From JAZDFP01 sp043801445 (GTDB taxonomy: Bacteria > Planctomycetota > MHYJ01 > JACQXL01), in the NCBI GenBank assembly GCA_043801445.1, contig JAZDMB010000003.1:44477-108476 (forward strand): 64,000 bases of DNA, given 5' to 3'. Below are positions 17,020-25,436 of the stretch, one piece after another (within the stretch, counting starts at the first letter, position 1; each line of letters starts with the position of its first letter). The translations under genes were made by a program, and so were the position numbers. The notes under the pieces are model-generated. The model was not told where the DNA came from, made no database searches, and was given only the letters and a program-made list of their open reading frames with translations.

Positions 17020-17316
17020 ATGAAGACCTTAAAGTATGTGGCGCTGGTGATATCGCTTCTGGCGATGCTTCTGCTGGGTTGCCAAATCGGCAGGAATATT
17101 ATGGTTACCAAGACATCAGCATCATACACAGGCAATGGCGCTAAAGACCCAACCGCAATGATGAAACAGATTGATGATTTTATAGCCGAGGTTGACCAAA
17201 AGGGTTCGGTTGACGTGGCTCAACTTAAAGACCTGCTGATGGCAATGAGGGAATTTATTAGCGAATACGCAAAGAACAATAATGTTACCACGGAGGCACA
17301 GAGAACCCAGAAATAA
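17020..17316 (+). CDS. Small lipoprotein
   Basis: A 98-aa predicted lipoprotein. The hydrophobic signal at residues 6-20 ends in LLLGC with C21 as the lipidation site, and a short helical, acidic mature part follows. A GGAGAAG ribosome site precedes the ATG. It heads a plus-strand cluster (lipoprotein, zinc-ribbon protein, unknown 268-aa protein, fibre-like protein). The last dozen codons (NVTTEAQRTQ) are encoded by a copy of the dispersed ACCACGGAGGCACAGAGAAC repeat, so the natural C-terminus seems to have been replaced or extended by repeat sequence. Confidence 0.7.
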   Translation: MKTLKYVALVISLLAMLLLGCQIGRNIMVTKTSASYTGNGAKDPTAMMKQIDDFIAEVDQKGSVDVAQLKDLLMAMREFISEYAKNNNVTTEAQRTQK

Positions 17317-17364
17317 ATCTGTGTTTATCTGTGTGAATCTGTGGTTCAAGAAAGGAGTAACATT

Positions 17365-17619
17365 ATGGAAAGACCATTAGGAACTTGCTGTAAGTGCGGT
17401 GAGGAAATCGGACCATACGCCCGTGCCGGAAAAGACTGGCTTTGTAAAGAGTGCTTCTATAAAACGCTGTGGCGAGGTGAGTGGCAACCAACCCCGCGCC
17501 GGAATGGTACGAGGATTCCCACACCTTATGAACGGGCGCAACAGGACAAGTGGAAGGATGCGATTCATAACAAGATTGATATGGAGAATAACGTTCACCG
17601 CAAAGGCGCAGAGAAATAA
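17365..17619 (+). CDS. Small zinc-ribbon protein
   Basis: An 84-aa basic protein with a probable Zn knuckle: C8-x2-C11 and C27-x2-C30 in TCCKCGEEIG and WLCKECFYK. I chose the ATG at 17365 because AAAGGAG sits directly upstream; an earlier ATG at 17341 has no ribosome site. Zinc ribbons of this size bind nucleic acid or protein, and the role here is unknown. The final residues (VHRKGAEK) are again encoded by a dispersed repeat (TTCACCGCAAAGGCGCAGAG), as in the gene before it. Confidence 0.62.
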   Translation: MERPLGTCCKCGEEIGPYARAGKDWLCKECFYKTLWRGEWQPTPRRNGTRIPTPYERAQQDKWKDAIHNKIDMENNVHRKGAEK

Positions 17620-17731
17620 AAGAAGTTGGTTTGCCAGACGGACTTTTGCTCTTTCCGTCGGAGCAGAAGGGCGGACTGACTTTTAACTTCTAACTTTTAA
17701 CCTTTAACTTTTAAGGAAGGGGGTGAGAAAA

Positions 17732-18538
17732 ATGGCATTCAATAAGAAATTTGAGTTGAAACTCTATGTGCCGATAACCTGGGAAGTAGCAGGTGATATG
17801 GCTCTCAGATGGAAAGAGAACCTCAAGAATGCGGCTCCGTATATGTTTGACCGTATTCAGGCAAAGATTCCGGATGACGGGACATTTATCAACGAGATGG
17901 TTACGCCAGCTAATAAGGCATACAGAGGATTGCTCAATCCATCCTTTATTTCCAAGAGCGGTCGCTCTGCTGATGGTATCGGCAACGCCCAAGGAAAGAA
18001 TATGGGGAATAAATTCAGCAAATGGCTGAAAGGGCTACAGGATTCCTTTGGCGAGGTGAACGGTGTTCCTGCCAAGGCATTTAAGGATAAGATTGATGCG
18101 TCAATAGACAACTGGGCTAATGCGGTTGCGGATAAGACCATCCGTTTGACCGGCGACAAAATCCGGGGACGCGGTGTGACACCTATTACTGCTTTGTATC
18201 TGGTCGGTGATACCAGGGCAACCAGTTGGACGAAACAGGGTGACTTGTCTGACGGTGCGCCTTATAATATCACTCTGGATACCGAAAGAACTGCGGTTAA
18301 GGCAGCTGTCCAGCAGAGATTGCTTCAGGGCGGGATGATGGTCATCAACTCTGAATATCAACCATCTGCGATAGACGAGCAGAACGCCTTAAATGCCGCG
18401 CTCTTGACCAAGTTAAGAGAGGCGACAAGGTGCGATGTGTTTGTTGATACTCCGGCAGTAGATAAGTGCTACTGCGCATGGGAAATGGAGGGTAACTTTC
18501 TGATTCTGCATACGCAGGTCGGACTGACAACGCTATAA
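17732..18538 (+). CDS. Unknown 268-aa protein of the fibre-like cluster
   Basis: I do not recognise this protein. It is a soluble, mixed alpha/beta protein with no signal peptide or transmembrane segment. The middle is helical (FKDKIDASIDNWANAVADK) and the C-terminal half carries short beta strands (ITALYLVGDTR, GNFLILHTQVGL). The ATG at 17732 has AAGGAAGGGGG upstream; a GTG at 17723 is possible but lies inside that sequence. It is followed about 105 bases later by the fibre-like repeat gene. A similar pairing of a non-exported protein with a fibre-like protein occurs at 58279-59988, which hints at a functional module. Confidence 0.6.
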   Translation: MAFNKKFELKLYVPITWEVAGDMALRWKENLKNAAPYMFDRIQAKIPDDGTFINEMVTPANKAYRGLLNPSFISKSGRSADGIGNAQGKNMGNKFSKWLKGLQDSFGEVNGVPAKAFKDKIDASIDNWANAVADKTIRLTGDKIRGRGVTPITALYLVGDTRATSWTKQGDLSDGAPYNITLDTERTAVKAAVQQRLLQGGMMVINSEYQPSAIDEQNALNAALLTKLREATRCDVFVDTPAVDKCYCAWEMEGNFLILHTQVGLTTL

Positions 18539-18642
18539 AACAAGGTCAAGGATGAGGAAAAGGTTAAGGCATGGTTGGGTTGGAGAAATCCTTCTTAACC
18601 TACACCTTAACCTCAACCTTAATTATGAAAGGAGATAATTAT

Positions 18643-19545
18643 ATGCCATATAGACCAAGATATTATGACGGGCAGGTGACTACACCTGCAATAGTCTCAG
18701 AAGCTGTGACCGAGGAAAAGATTGCGGATGATGCAATAACATCAGCCAAGATTAAGGACGGAACAATTACCGGAGCCGATATTGGTGTCGGACAGGTTCA
18801 GACCGATGACCTGGCTGATGGCGCGGTAACTGCACGGAAATTAGGCAACGATGTTTCTATCGTGCCTCTGGCGGATAATTCTGTTTCTACTGCCAAGATT
18901 CAGGATAATGCGGTAGTAACGGATAAGATTAATAATCAGGCAGTGACCGGTGATAAGATTGCTTCGGGCGCGGTGGCTTCTGCCAAGATAGCTGATAGCG
19001 CAGTAATTGCCTCAAAGATTGCAACCAATGCAGTAAGTAAGTCAAAGATGACTGATAATTCAGTTGGGTATCTGGAGATTATTAACGGTTCGGTTGAGCC
19101 GAGACATATCCGGGCAATCGATACTCCGGTTAATGGCGAAATCCCATCTTATAATCAGTTACAGGAAAGGTTTGAGTGGATTGCTCCGGGTGGTGGCGGT
19201 GTAACAAGACCATTGGTGCCTCCGGTGGCTACCGATGAAATCGGCGAGTTACAGGTTACAGGTTCCAAGTTACAGGGGGGTGCGGTTACGAAGACTAAAT
19301 TGAGTTATAAGGTTATCAGTATCACGATTCCGGCATTACAAGTGGGTGGATTATATCCGCCTTTGGGAGACCCTGATTTGAATGGTGGCGTGATTTTGGG
19401 TTACTCTATTCCTGTGAATCAGGACCAGCTGATTAGACAATTGTTCCTGTTACCGGGGTTACCGCAAGGGACCGGGATTTCAATCCTGTTGAACCAGCCG
19501 GCTATTGCGGATAATACGTTTGAGGTGGTCGTGTTAAGACAGTAG
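18643..19545 (+). CDS. Fibre-like repeat protein (first paralogue)
   Basis: A 300-aa protein dominated by degenerate 10-15 residue repeats of the type DGAVTARKLG, DNAVVTDKI, SGAVASAKIADSAV (residues about 20-155). These are typical of phage tail fibres and other beta-helical surface proteins. The C-terminal 80 residues (YKVISITIP through LNQPAIADNTFEVVVLR) are nearly identical to those of the gene at 58279-59160, marking a conserved C-terminal domain. The start at 18643 follows AAAGGAG; the longer frame from 18571 has none. No signal peptide is seen. No phage structural, lysis or integrase gene is nearby, so a prophage origin is unproven. Confidence 0.7.
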   Translation: MPYRPRYYDGQVTTPAIVSEAVTEEKIADDAITSAKIKDGTITGADIGVGQVQTDDLADGAVTARKLGNDVSIVPLADNSVSTAKIQDNAVVTDKINNQAVTGDKIASGAVASAKIADSAVIASKIATNAVSKSKMTDNSVGYLEIINGSVEPRHIRAIDTPVNGEIPSYNQLQERFEWIAPGGGGVTRPLVPPVATDEIGELQVTGSKLQGGAVTKTKLSYKVISITIPALQVGGLYPPLGDPDLNGGVILGYSIPVNQDQLIRQLFLLPGLPQGTGISILLNQPAIADNTFEVVVLRQ

Positions 19546-19803
19546 GTAGTATAAAGTATGTAGTAGATTCACCGCAGAGACGCAGAGAAATATAGGACAC
19601 AGATAAACGCAGATGGACACGGATTTAATATTAGTAGGTAAGAAATACGAAGAATCTGTAAGCGGATTAAACTGATAAAACAGATTTTATGGATGGATAA
19701 TTAGGTATGGCGTCTTACTGATTTTCTAAAAATATTGCCTTGCCTGACATAAAAATAGCCCGTTACAGCCGATCAAATGTGTCCCACGAGGATGTCAAGC
19801 ATA
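19546..19803. repeat. Dispersed ACAGAT/CGCAGAG repeats, no gene
   Basis: The gap between the fibre-like gene and the toxin gene contains GTAGTATAAAGTATGTAGTA, ACCGCAGAGACGCAGAGAAA and ACACAGATAAACGCAGATGG. These are members of repeat families found in most other gaps of this window. Confidence 0.6.
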
Positions 19804-20136
19804 TTACTTCTGAAGGATACTGATTATTTTGTCTATCACTACCTTTATTTTTTCTCTTTTAATAAGTCCAATTTTACGTTGAATAATACTCTGGTCTGCT
19901 GTGAAAATACGGTTAGGTCTTATATTGCTTATTTGGTTTATCGAACCTTGAATAAAATCGCTATCTGTTAAAGCAAGAGCATAATTATCTCTTGTATTTT
20001 GACTGGTTATCTGGCAGAGAATGATATCATCGCCCTGTAATTCTGCAATTACTAATGCAGGCCTTCTTTTTGTCTGGGTTAAATTGGAAAAAGGGAAAGG
20101 CACTATCACCACCTCACCTTTTATAAATCTTTCCAT
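19804..20136 (-). CDS. PemK/MazF-family toxin (endoribonuclease)
   Basis: A 110-aa protein of the MazF/PemK family, the ribosome-independent mRNA-cleaving toxins of type II toxin-antitoxin systems. The N-terminal GEVVIVPFPFSNLTQTKRRP (residues 7-26) is the family hallmark (GDVVLVPFPFSD...KRRPALVI). It is followed by ALVIAELQGDDIILCQITSQ and an Arg/Asn-rich segment. Length is normal. The start overlaps the end of the antitoxin gene by 16 bases, so translation is coupled. Confidence 0.88.
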   Translation of the reverse strand: MERFIKGEVVIVPFPFSNLTQTKRRPALVIAELQGDDIILCQITSQNTRDNYALALTDSDFIQGSINQISNIRPNRIFTADQSIIQRKIGLIKREKIKVVIDKIISILQK

Positions 20137-20345
20137 GCTTTATCCTCTTCCGGCTTGAGCCAGTCCTTTGCAAGAGACGACTCGCTTAAAAGGAATAGAT
20201 TGACATTGTCGTCAACTTCTTTTTCTTCCTGCAAATTGCTTAAAACAGGCATCCCATTTGTCAGTTGCCAAATACTGCTTGATGTCTCGCTTGTTGATGT
20301 CGTATTTTGCATCTTTTCATCTAACCAAATAGATATAGTTTTCAT
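20121..20345 (-). CDS. Antitoxin partner of the PemK/MazF-type toxin
   Basis: A 74-aa acidic protein immediately upstream of, and overlapping, the toxin gene. Its C-terminus LSESSLAKDWLKPEEDKAWK is the toxin-wrapping tail seen in many small antitoxins paired with PemK-like toxins. The N-terminal part should bind DNA or stabilise the dimer but shows no clear AbrB or ribbon-helix-helix motif. Gene order antitoxin then toxin, with overlap, is classical. Confidence 0.78.
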   Translation of the reverse strand: MKTISIWLDEKMQNTTSTSETSSSIWQLTNGMPVLSNLQEEKEVDDNVNLFLLSESSLAKDWLKPEEDKAWKDL

Positions 20346-20364
20346 ATATTACATCCTTATAATT

Positions 20365-21108
20365 TTATATATTAAATATTCCCATAAGATGGTTGTCTAT
20401 TTCCTTGTCGGCAAATTTCCACACTTTCTCTATTGCGTTTGGCTCCATTGAACTTTCTAAATTTCTATTATTAATATCAACCCGCACGTTAATACCAAAT
20501 TGATCATCTAACTTTAATTGCATATATTGAAGATTTGTTTGTATATTATAAGTATCTTCTTCTTGAGTTACATAGTTTGCAAAAGTCATCGCCATTTCTC
20601 CAATATTATCAAGGTTAATCTTAAGTAATTCTTTAAATACTTGCTCCTTATCGCTCGGTAAAAATGGGCCTAAAACCAATTCATATATTTTCCCTGTACG
20701 ATGGCAGGGGGCGGTTTTAATGACTTTTTGAACTTCAAGAAACCATGATGATATTTCTTGATTCTTATTGCTAGCGTCTATTGGGTCAGATTTAGTGATT
20801 TGTTGACCAAGAATTTTAATGGGATGGTAAAATATGACATTGTCAGCATTTAAAGCAAATGCTGGAAAGGTAATAGTTTGAACGCCCAGTATAAGTTGAC
20901 GGTGAGATTGAAATAAACAGCCGGTGTTCCCCTGTGGTCGCTCATTAAACATCTGAAAAATCTCTGGTGATAAATCTGTTAATACATTTTGCAATGACTT
21001 TTTTGTGCCGGGGTTTAATTCTTGTCTTACAGGTATTCGGAAACCAAATTGGATTGCAACCTGCTGAACTTTAGGATTATTAAAAAAGTGCTCGGTAGCA
21101 TTTGCCAT
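20365..21108 (-). CDS. Unknown protein heading the toxin-antitoxin operon
   Basis: An unrecognised 247-aa soluble protein. It has AAAGGAGA before its ATG and lies 19 bases upstream of the antitoxin gene, so all three genes probably share a transcript. The visible pattern is a helix-rich N-terminus, a central beta region (RQLILGVQTITFPAFALN, NVIFYHPIKILG) and a C-terminal helix. A third gene ahead of a MazEF-type pair is unusual. It may be an unrelated passenger or a regulatory or target component. A loose resemblance in length and layout to the first gene of the PIN-like operon (9913-10545) is worth a profile comparison. Confidence 0.55.
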   Translation of the reverse strand: MANATEHFFNNPKVQQVAIQFGFRIPVRQELNPGTKKSLQNVLTDLSPEIFQMFNERPQGNTGCLFQSHRQLILGVQTITFPAFALNADNVIFYHPIKILGQQITKSDPIDASNKNQEISSWFLEVQKVIKTAPCHRTGKIYELVLGPFLPSDKEQVFKELLKINLDNIGEMAMTFANYVTQEEDTYNIQTNLQYMQLKLDDQFGINVRVDINNRNLESSMEPNAIEKVWKFADKEIDNHLMGIFNI

Positions 21109-21455
21109 AATTTTATTTTCTCCTTTATTATGTATATTACAAATAGCCTATAAAGTCAAGAGAAATTCTTATCTTTTATAATTCCTTCATCTCTTATAAA
21201 TAATACATATTCTCTATCTTTTGTCAAGACAATCACCGGCTATTTTGCAACCACAGAAGCATAATAAAGTCAAAAGTTAAAAGTAGTAAGTAAAAAGTTA
21301 GGATCAGTCCTTCGTAGCCCTTCAGCTACTTCGGAGGGCGAAGTAGGGCTTTTAACCTTTAAATTCTAACTTTCAACTTAACATCTATGTGTCCTCTGTG
21401 TCTCTGTGGCTAATTTTTCTTGACTATATCATATTTATATTCCAATAACCTAATA
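21109..21455. repeat. Repeat-filled gap before larB
   Basis: No gene seen. The gap has an imperfect inverted repeat of AGTTAAAAGTAGTAAGT against CTTTTAACCTTTAAATTC. It encloses a hairpin-rich core (CCTTCGTAGCCC, CGGAGGGCGAAG; 21308-21345), then TCCTCTGTGTCTCTGTGGC, a member of the CACAGAG family. Confidence 0.5.
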
Positions 21456-22148
21456 ATGAAACAATCAAAACATGGATATAAGAAATTAGGGTTTGCGATG
21501 ATAGATGTAGAGCGTGAAAAACGTTGCGGGTTTCCTGAAGTGATATTCTGTCAGGGTAAGATTCCTTCGGATACTGCCCGGATTGCCAAGGAAATCCTGA
21601 AACATCATAAATATCTGCTGGCTACCAGAGCAGACGAGAAAACTTATCGCGTTGTAAAACGTATAGCACCTAATGCGATATATCATAAACGAGCCAGAGT
21701 CATTACGGTTGATTGCCGTAAATCTTCTGAGCGCCGTGAAAATAAAGGCTTAATCGTGGTGATTACAGCCGGCACATCCGATATTCCGGTAGCAGAAGAG
21801 GCGAGACTGACTGCCCAGATGATGGGTAATAGGGTTGAAACCTTGTATGATGTCGGTGTTGCCGGGATTCACAGGATTTTAGACCATTCAAGTTTGATAA
21901 GTGATGCCGATGTGATTATTGTGGTTGCCGGAATGGAGGGCGCTTTAGCCAGCGTGGTCGGTGGCTTGGTCGACAAACCGGTTATCGGAGTTCCGACCAG
22001 CATCGGTTACGGCGCTCATTTCCAGGGCCTGGCTCCGCTTTTGACTATGCTTAATTCCTGCGCGGCCGGAGTTGCCGTGGTTAATATTGACAACGGATTC
22101 GGCGCAGGTTATATTGCTTCCCTAATCAATAAGATGAAAGGAAATTAG
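21456..22148 (+). CDS. larB: LarB-like nickel-pincer cofactor biosynthesis protein
   Basis: A 230-aa AIR-carboxylase-fold protein matching LarB, which carboxylates and hydrolyses nicotinic acid adenine dinucleotide, the first step toward the nickel-pincer nucleotide of lactate racemase-type enzymes. GFPEVIFCQGK sits at residues 22-32. The PurE-like core shows VITAGTSDIPVAEEA, YDVGVAGIHR, VAGMEGALASVVGGL and GVPTSIGYGAHF. I start it at the ATG 21456; a TTG at 21420 would add 12 residues. The usual N-terminal helical segment of LarB is short here. No larC, larE or racemase gene is in the window. Confidence 0.85.
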   Translation: MKQSKHGYKKLGFAMIDVEREKRCGFPEVIFCQGKIPSDTARIAKEILKHHKYLLATRADEKTYRVVKRIAPNAIYHKRARVITVDCRKSSERRENKGLIVVITAGTSDIPVAEEARLTAQMMGNRVETLYDVGVAGIHRILDHSSLISDADVIIVVAGMEGALASVVGGLVDKPVIGVPTSIGYGAHFQGLAPLLTMLNSCAAGVAVVNIDNGFGAGYIASLINKMKGN

Positions 22149-22172
22149 TTACGATGAATAATAAAATATTTA

Positions 22173-22292
22173 CCCCGTTAGAGATGTTTGATATGATAAA
22201 AAGGAGTTTTTTATATGGATAATAATTTGCATGTAAGAAAAGCCCCGGAGATAATATTACGGTCGCCAAAAGGCGACCTATCTCTAACGGGG
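22173..22292. repeat. CCCCGTTAGA palindromic element, copy B (start of CDS)
   Basis: Perfect 13-bp arms CCCCGTTAGAGAT (22173-22185) and complement (22280-22292), 94 bases apart. The internal hairpin GGTCGCC-AAAA-GGCGACC (22261-22278) abuts the right arm, the mirror image of copy A. The ribosome site AAGGAG and the ATG of the next gene lie inside the element, which also encodes the first 25 or so residues. Confidence 0.87.
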
Positions 22293-23174
22293 TTTACGTT
22301 ACTTTGTATCTGGATGTTCTTAATCGTATTTTCAGGTTGTTATAATCCGGGAAATATAGAATCAGGCAGTAGATTAAAGGCATTTAAGGATTCTCCTAAA
22401 CCGGAGGGAGCAAATGACGAGGTGGCGCCAGATTCAGGCGCGGGGCATCAGGATAAAGATAGAGGCGATAAAAATGATGACCATGATAGAAGGGCAGGAA
22501 GTTCATCTCAGACTGGTGAGTATCGCGGGGGGGACTATTATAGTGATGAGAGAAATGATGATAGAGATTCATGGGATATAAATTTGGATATGAGTTTTTT
22601 ATTTGATGACCGGATTCGTTTTCTCAAGTATCCGTATGCTTATAATGACCCTATTTATCAAAAGAATAGCGATACACCGGGCAAGACGATAGCCGGGACT
22701 TTTAAAAGTTATTATATGATAGTGGATAATAACATCTGGGCATATAATCTTAGCGAGGAACTGAAATTTTCCACAGGTATCTCAGAAGAGATTTCTTATA
22801 CTAAATATATAGAGGATGTTAGCAACCAACATGCTGATGAAGAGATGGGGTGTCTCAAGTTTTATTTCAATTGGTTAGGCGCAGAAGATACCAATAGCAT
22901 AGTGAAAATAGGTGTGGGCGGCGAGCATATTTCAGGTATCGGCGGCGGCGCATCATTTCAGGGCGCGATTGATTTGTTCCCTCGAGAACCATGGGGATTG
23001 TCAGGCTCAGTTTCATATTCTTTCATGGAAGACCACGTGCGTATCGCTGATTTTGAATTCAAGTTGGGGTACTTTAAGAAACATAATGAATTTGATATCG
23101 GCTATCGCTCATTAATGAATTCACACGGTGATAACCTGAACGGGCCTTTTGTCGGAGTAGCATTTTGGTTTTAA
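22215..23174 (+). CDS. Lipoprotein with beta-barrel-like C-terminus
   Basis: A 319-aa envelope protein of unknown function. Residues 1-26 come from palindromic element copy B. A hydrophobic segment (28-42) then ends in LIVFSGC, a lipobox with the likely lipidated Cys near residue 42. Residues 60-115 are a strongly charged Asp/Arg/Gly linker. The remainder alternates hydrophobic and polar residues and ends in aromatic FVGVAFWF, like outer-membrane beta-strands. The ATG at 22215 with AAGGAG is the visible start, but both belong to the repeat. Before insertion the gene may have started closer to the signal peptide. Confidence 0.65.
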   Translation: MDNNLHVRKAPEIILRSPKGDLSLTGFTLLCIWMFLIVFSGCYNPGNIESGSRLKAFKDSPKPEGANDEVAPDSGAGHQDKDRGDKNDDHDRRAGSSSQTGEYRGGDYYSDERNDDRDSWDINLDMSFLFDDRIRFLKYPYAYNDPIYQKNSDTPGKTIAGTFKSYYMIVDNNIWAYNLSEELKFSTGISEEISYTKYIEDVSNQHADEEMGCLKFYFNWLGAEDTNSIVKIGVGGEHISGIGGGASFQGAIDLFPREPWGLSGSVSYSFMEDHVRIADFEFKLGYFKKHNEFDIGYRSLMNSHGDNLNGPFVGVAFWF

Positions 23175-23188
23175 GATAAAGATTTTTG

Positions 23189-23335
23189 CCACAAAGACAC
23201 TAAGGCACTAAAAGAGAACACGAATCAGACGAATTAGAATTATTCGCTTGCACCCCGCGGGGTGTGAAGGATTAGTTTCATTCGTGTTATTCGTGTTTAA
23301 TTCTTGGTGCCTTCGTGGCTAAGAAGTTTTCTGGA
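23189..23335. repeat. Long imperfect palindrome with a 34-base perfect repeat
   Basis: The gap folds on itself. GCCACAAAGACACTAAGGCAC pairs with GGTGCCTTCGTGGC, and AACACGAATCAGACGAATTA pairs with TTCATTCGTGTTATTCGTGTT. At the tip is CACCCCGCGGGGTG. The 34 bases at 23240-23273 around this tip are repeated exactly at 55702-55735. Confidence 0.7.
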
Positions 23336-23339
23336 ATAT

Positions 23340-24590
23340 ATGAAATATTCGGTTGTTGTCATTGCGCTTATTGTTTGCCTGATGTTCTTTAGTATGATTG
23401 TTCTGAATGCTTTTCCCGAAAACCCCGTCAGTTCGGGACAGGGCGGGACGGATAAGAATAAAGAACCGGATTTGACTTATAGTATTAATCCGTCTGTTAA
23501 GCAGGACGATACTGTCTATAATAATCAGACGGCATATTTTTTATATGTTGAAGGTAAAACCAATCTGCCAGACAAGTCCGTTATAGATGTGACTTTTTCA
23601 TATCTATTTCCCGGTAATGAGAATGAAAGATATCTTGATTTCAAGAGATGCCAGATAAAAAGTGGCGCGTATCAAATCCGATTGGGACCGTATAAGCAAA
23701 ATCCGACAGCCGGACAGTATTTGTTTAAAGTGGTTTTTGAACCCAGCCGGCAACCTGAAGAAGTCAGCCGTTATATCTCGGATAAGTATGGCGATATGCA
23801 AAAAATATCCAAGATACAGATTCTTATAATCGGGACTTCTTCTGAAAATGCGCACCAAGAACGTGAGCGAATGCTTAAGACAATCAGGAAACAGGGTATA
23901 GTCTTAAAGGGTTTATTGACAGAGATTAAGGAACAGTTTCCCAAATCTGTTGATATGCAGGGAAAGTCTATTTCTGATACACAGGCAGCACAGAAATTAC
24001 ATAAGGAAACAATTGATAAATTAGATGCGATGTTAAAGGTCGTTTTGGCAGAGGATGAATTGCGGGTGTTTGATATGGTTACTCAATATAAAAGTTTGAT
24101 AGAAAGCAGTATTTTTCTGTTGAAATCATTAATCCAAAAAGTCGATGAGATATTGACAATTCAAGCGCAAATCATTAATCAGTCCGGACAAATTAAAGAA
24201 GAACTTGATCAAAAGTTTGCTCTTATTTATGCGTCAGCTTCTAAACTTTATGAAATGACAGCTAAAGAAGTGGGGCAGAATATTATAGAGTTGGGTATTA
24301 TTTCGTTTAACAAAGATATAGTTTTAGCAACACTACAGAAAATAGAAAATACAATAAATGGTATATCTCCCGATGGTATGTCGGGACTAAAGGAAGCAGA
24401 AAAATCTCTTATTACGGAGCAGGTTTTATTGCTTTCCCGTGAATTGCCGGAAACATTTTATGACAGATTGCATCAATTAGCCTTTAATCTTACCAATCTG
24501 ACAAGGAATAGTGAACCTGTTAATAAACAGTCAAGAGAAGAAATTATTTATGAGATAAACGGATTACGTAATGAACTGAAGGGTTATTAA
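23340..24590 (+). CDS. Membrane-anchored coiled-coil protein
   Basis: A 416-aa protein with one N-terminal membrane segment (about residues 3-22) and a large extracytoplasmic part. Residues 60-170 look like a beta domain (LTYSINPSV, YLDFKRCQIKSG). The rest is helical with coiled-coil stretches (IKEELDQKFALIYASASKLY). Function not recognised. I start at the ATG 23340; the longer frame from TTG 23304 begins within the dispersed repeat CTTGGTGCCTTCGTGGC. Residues after the membrane segment (NAFPENPVSSGQGGTDK) are encoded by CCCCGTCAGTTCGGGACAGG, another repeat-like insertion. Confidence 0.65.
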   Translation: MKYSVVVIALIVCLMFFSMIVLNAFPENPVSSGQGGTDKNKEPDLTYSINPSVKQDDTVYNNQTAYFLYVEGKTNLPDKSVIDVTFSYLFPGNENERYLDFKRCQIKSGAYQIRLGPYKQNPTAGQYLFKVVFEPSRQPEEVSRYISDKYGDMQKISKIQILIIGTSSENAHQERERMLKTIRKQGIVLKGLLTEIKEQFPKSVDMQGKSISDTQAAQKLHKETIDKLDAMLKVVLAEDELRVFDMVTQYKSLIESSIFLLKSLIQKVDEILTIQAQIINQSGQIKEELDQKFALIYASASKLYEMTAKEVGQNIIELGIISFNKDIVLATLQKIENTINGISPDGMSGLKEAEKSLITEQVLLLSRELPETFYDRLHQLAFNLTNLTRNSEPVNKQSREEIIYEINGLRNELKGY

Positions 24591-24623
24591 CCCAACCCGT
24601 TAACCAGTAGGGGAGGATATAGA

Positions 24624-25382
24624 ATGATTACAATCGGGATAAATGGTGCGACCGGACGAATGGGATTATCGTTGATTCGCCTGATATCTGATTCTAAGAA
24701 TTTGAAACTTGTCGCGGCTATAGAACGGTCTGACCATCTTCGTATTGGTGAAGATATTGGAGTGATAGCAGGTATAAACTCCGGCGGGGTAGGTGTAAGA
24801 CTTTCTTCAAAGTTAGACAAGAAGGCGGATGTGATGATTGATTTTTCCACACCGTCCGCTACTATGAATATTCTGAAATGGTGTTTGGAATATAAATCAG
24901 CATTATTAATCGGGACAACCGGGCTAAGTAATCAGCAGATAAATCGTATTCGTTCAGCCGGCAAGAAGATTGCCTGTTTAATAAGTCCGAATATGAGTTT
25001 AGGCGCGAATATGATGTTCAAAGCGGCTCCGGAAATAGCAGCCATACTCGGGCCAGATTATGATATAGAAATAGTTGAGACACATCATCGTTTCAAGAAA
25101 GATGCTCCGAGCGGGACGGCGATTCGATTGGCAGAAAGTATCACCGATAAATCAGGTAAAAAGATACCGATTCATTCTTTGCGTGTTGGCGATGTAGTCG
25201 GCGACCATAGCGTGATTTTCAGCACATTAGGAGAACGTATCGAATTAATTCATCGGGTGCATACCAGGGATATTTTCAGTCGGGGAGCTTTATATACCGC
25301 TTGTATTCTTGCTAAATTAAAACCCGGCTTGTATACTATGCTGGATATGATAAAAATGAAGAATAAAATGCTTGACAAATGA
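24624..25382 (+). CDS. dapB: 4-hydroxy-tetrahydrodipicolinate reductase
   Basis: A 252-aa cytoplasmic NAD(P)H-dependent reductase of the lysine/diaminopimelate pathway. The Rossmann motif GINGATGRMG is at 5-14, GTTG at 97-100, and the signature ETHHRFKKDAPSGTA spans 152-166 with the catalytic His/Lys pair (H154, K158). The C-terminal RGALYTACILAKLKPGLY is typical. AGGGGAGGA precedes the ATG. No other dap gene is near. It lies between envelope genes and rpmA. Confidence 0.95.
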   Translation: MITIGINGATGRMGLSLIRLISDSKNLKLVAAIERSDHLRIGEDIGVIAGINSGGVGVRLSSKLDKKADVMIDFSTPSATMNILKWCLEYKSALLIGTTGLSNQQINRIRSAGKKIACLISPNMSLGANMMFKAAPEIAAILGPDYDIEIVETHHRFKKDAPSGTAIRLAESITDKSGKKIPIHSLRVGDVVGDHSVIFSTLGERIELIHRVHTRDIFSRGALYTACILAKLKPGLYTMLDMIKMKNKMLDK

Positions 25383-25436
25383 TATTAATAGCATAATGTA
25401 ATAGAATAAAATATAAGTTAAGTTAGGAGGATATAT

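Noticed and set aside
17857..18361. Antisense ORFs over the 268-aa protein gene
   Set aside because: The forward frame has a good ribosome site and a regular protein pattern; the reverse frames do not.
18643..19545. Prophage tail-fibre operon
   Set aside because: Fibre-like repeats are present, but no integrase, capsid, sheath, baseplate, lysis or tail-assembly gene is found in the window.
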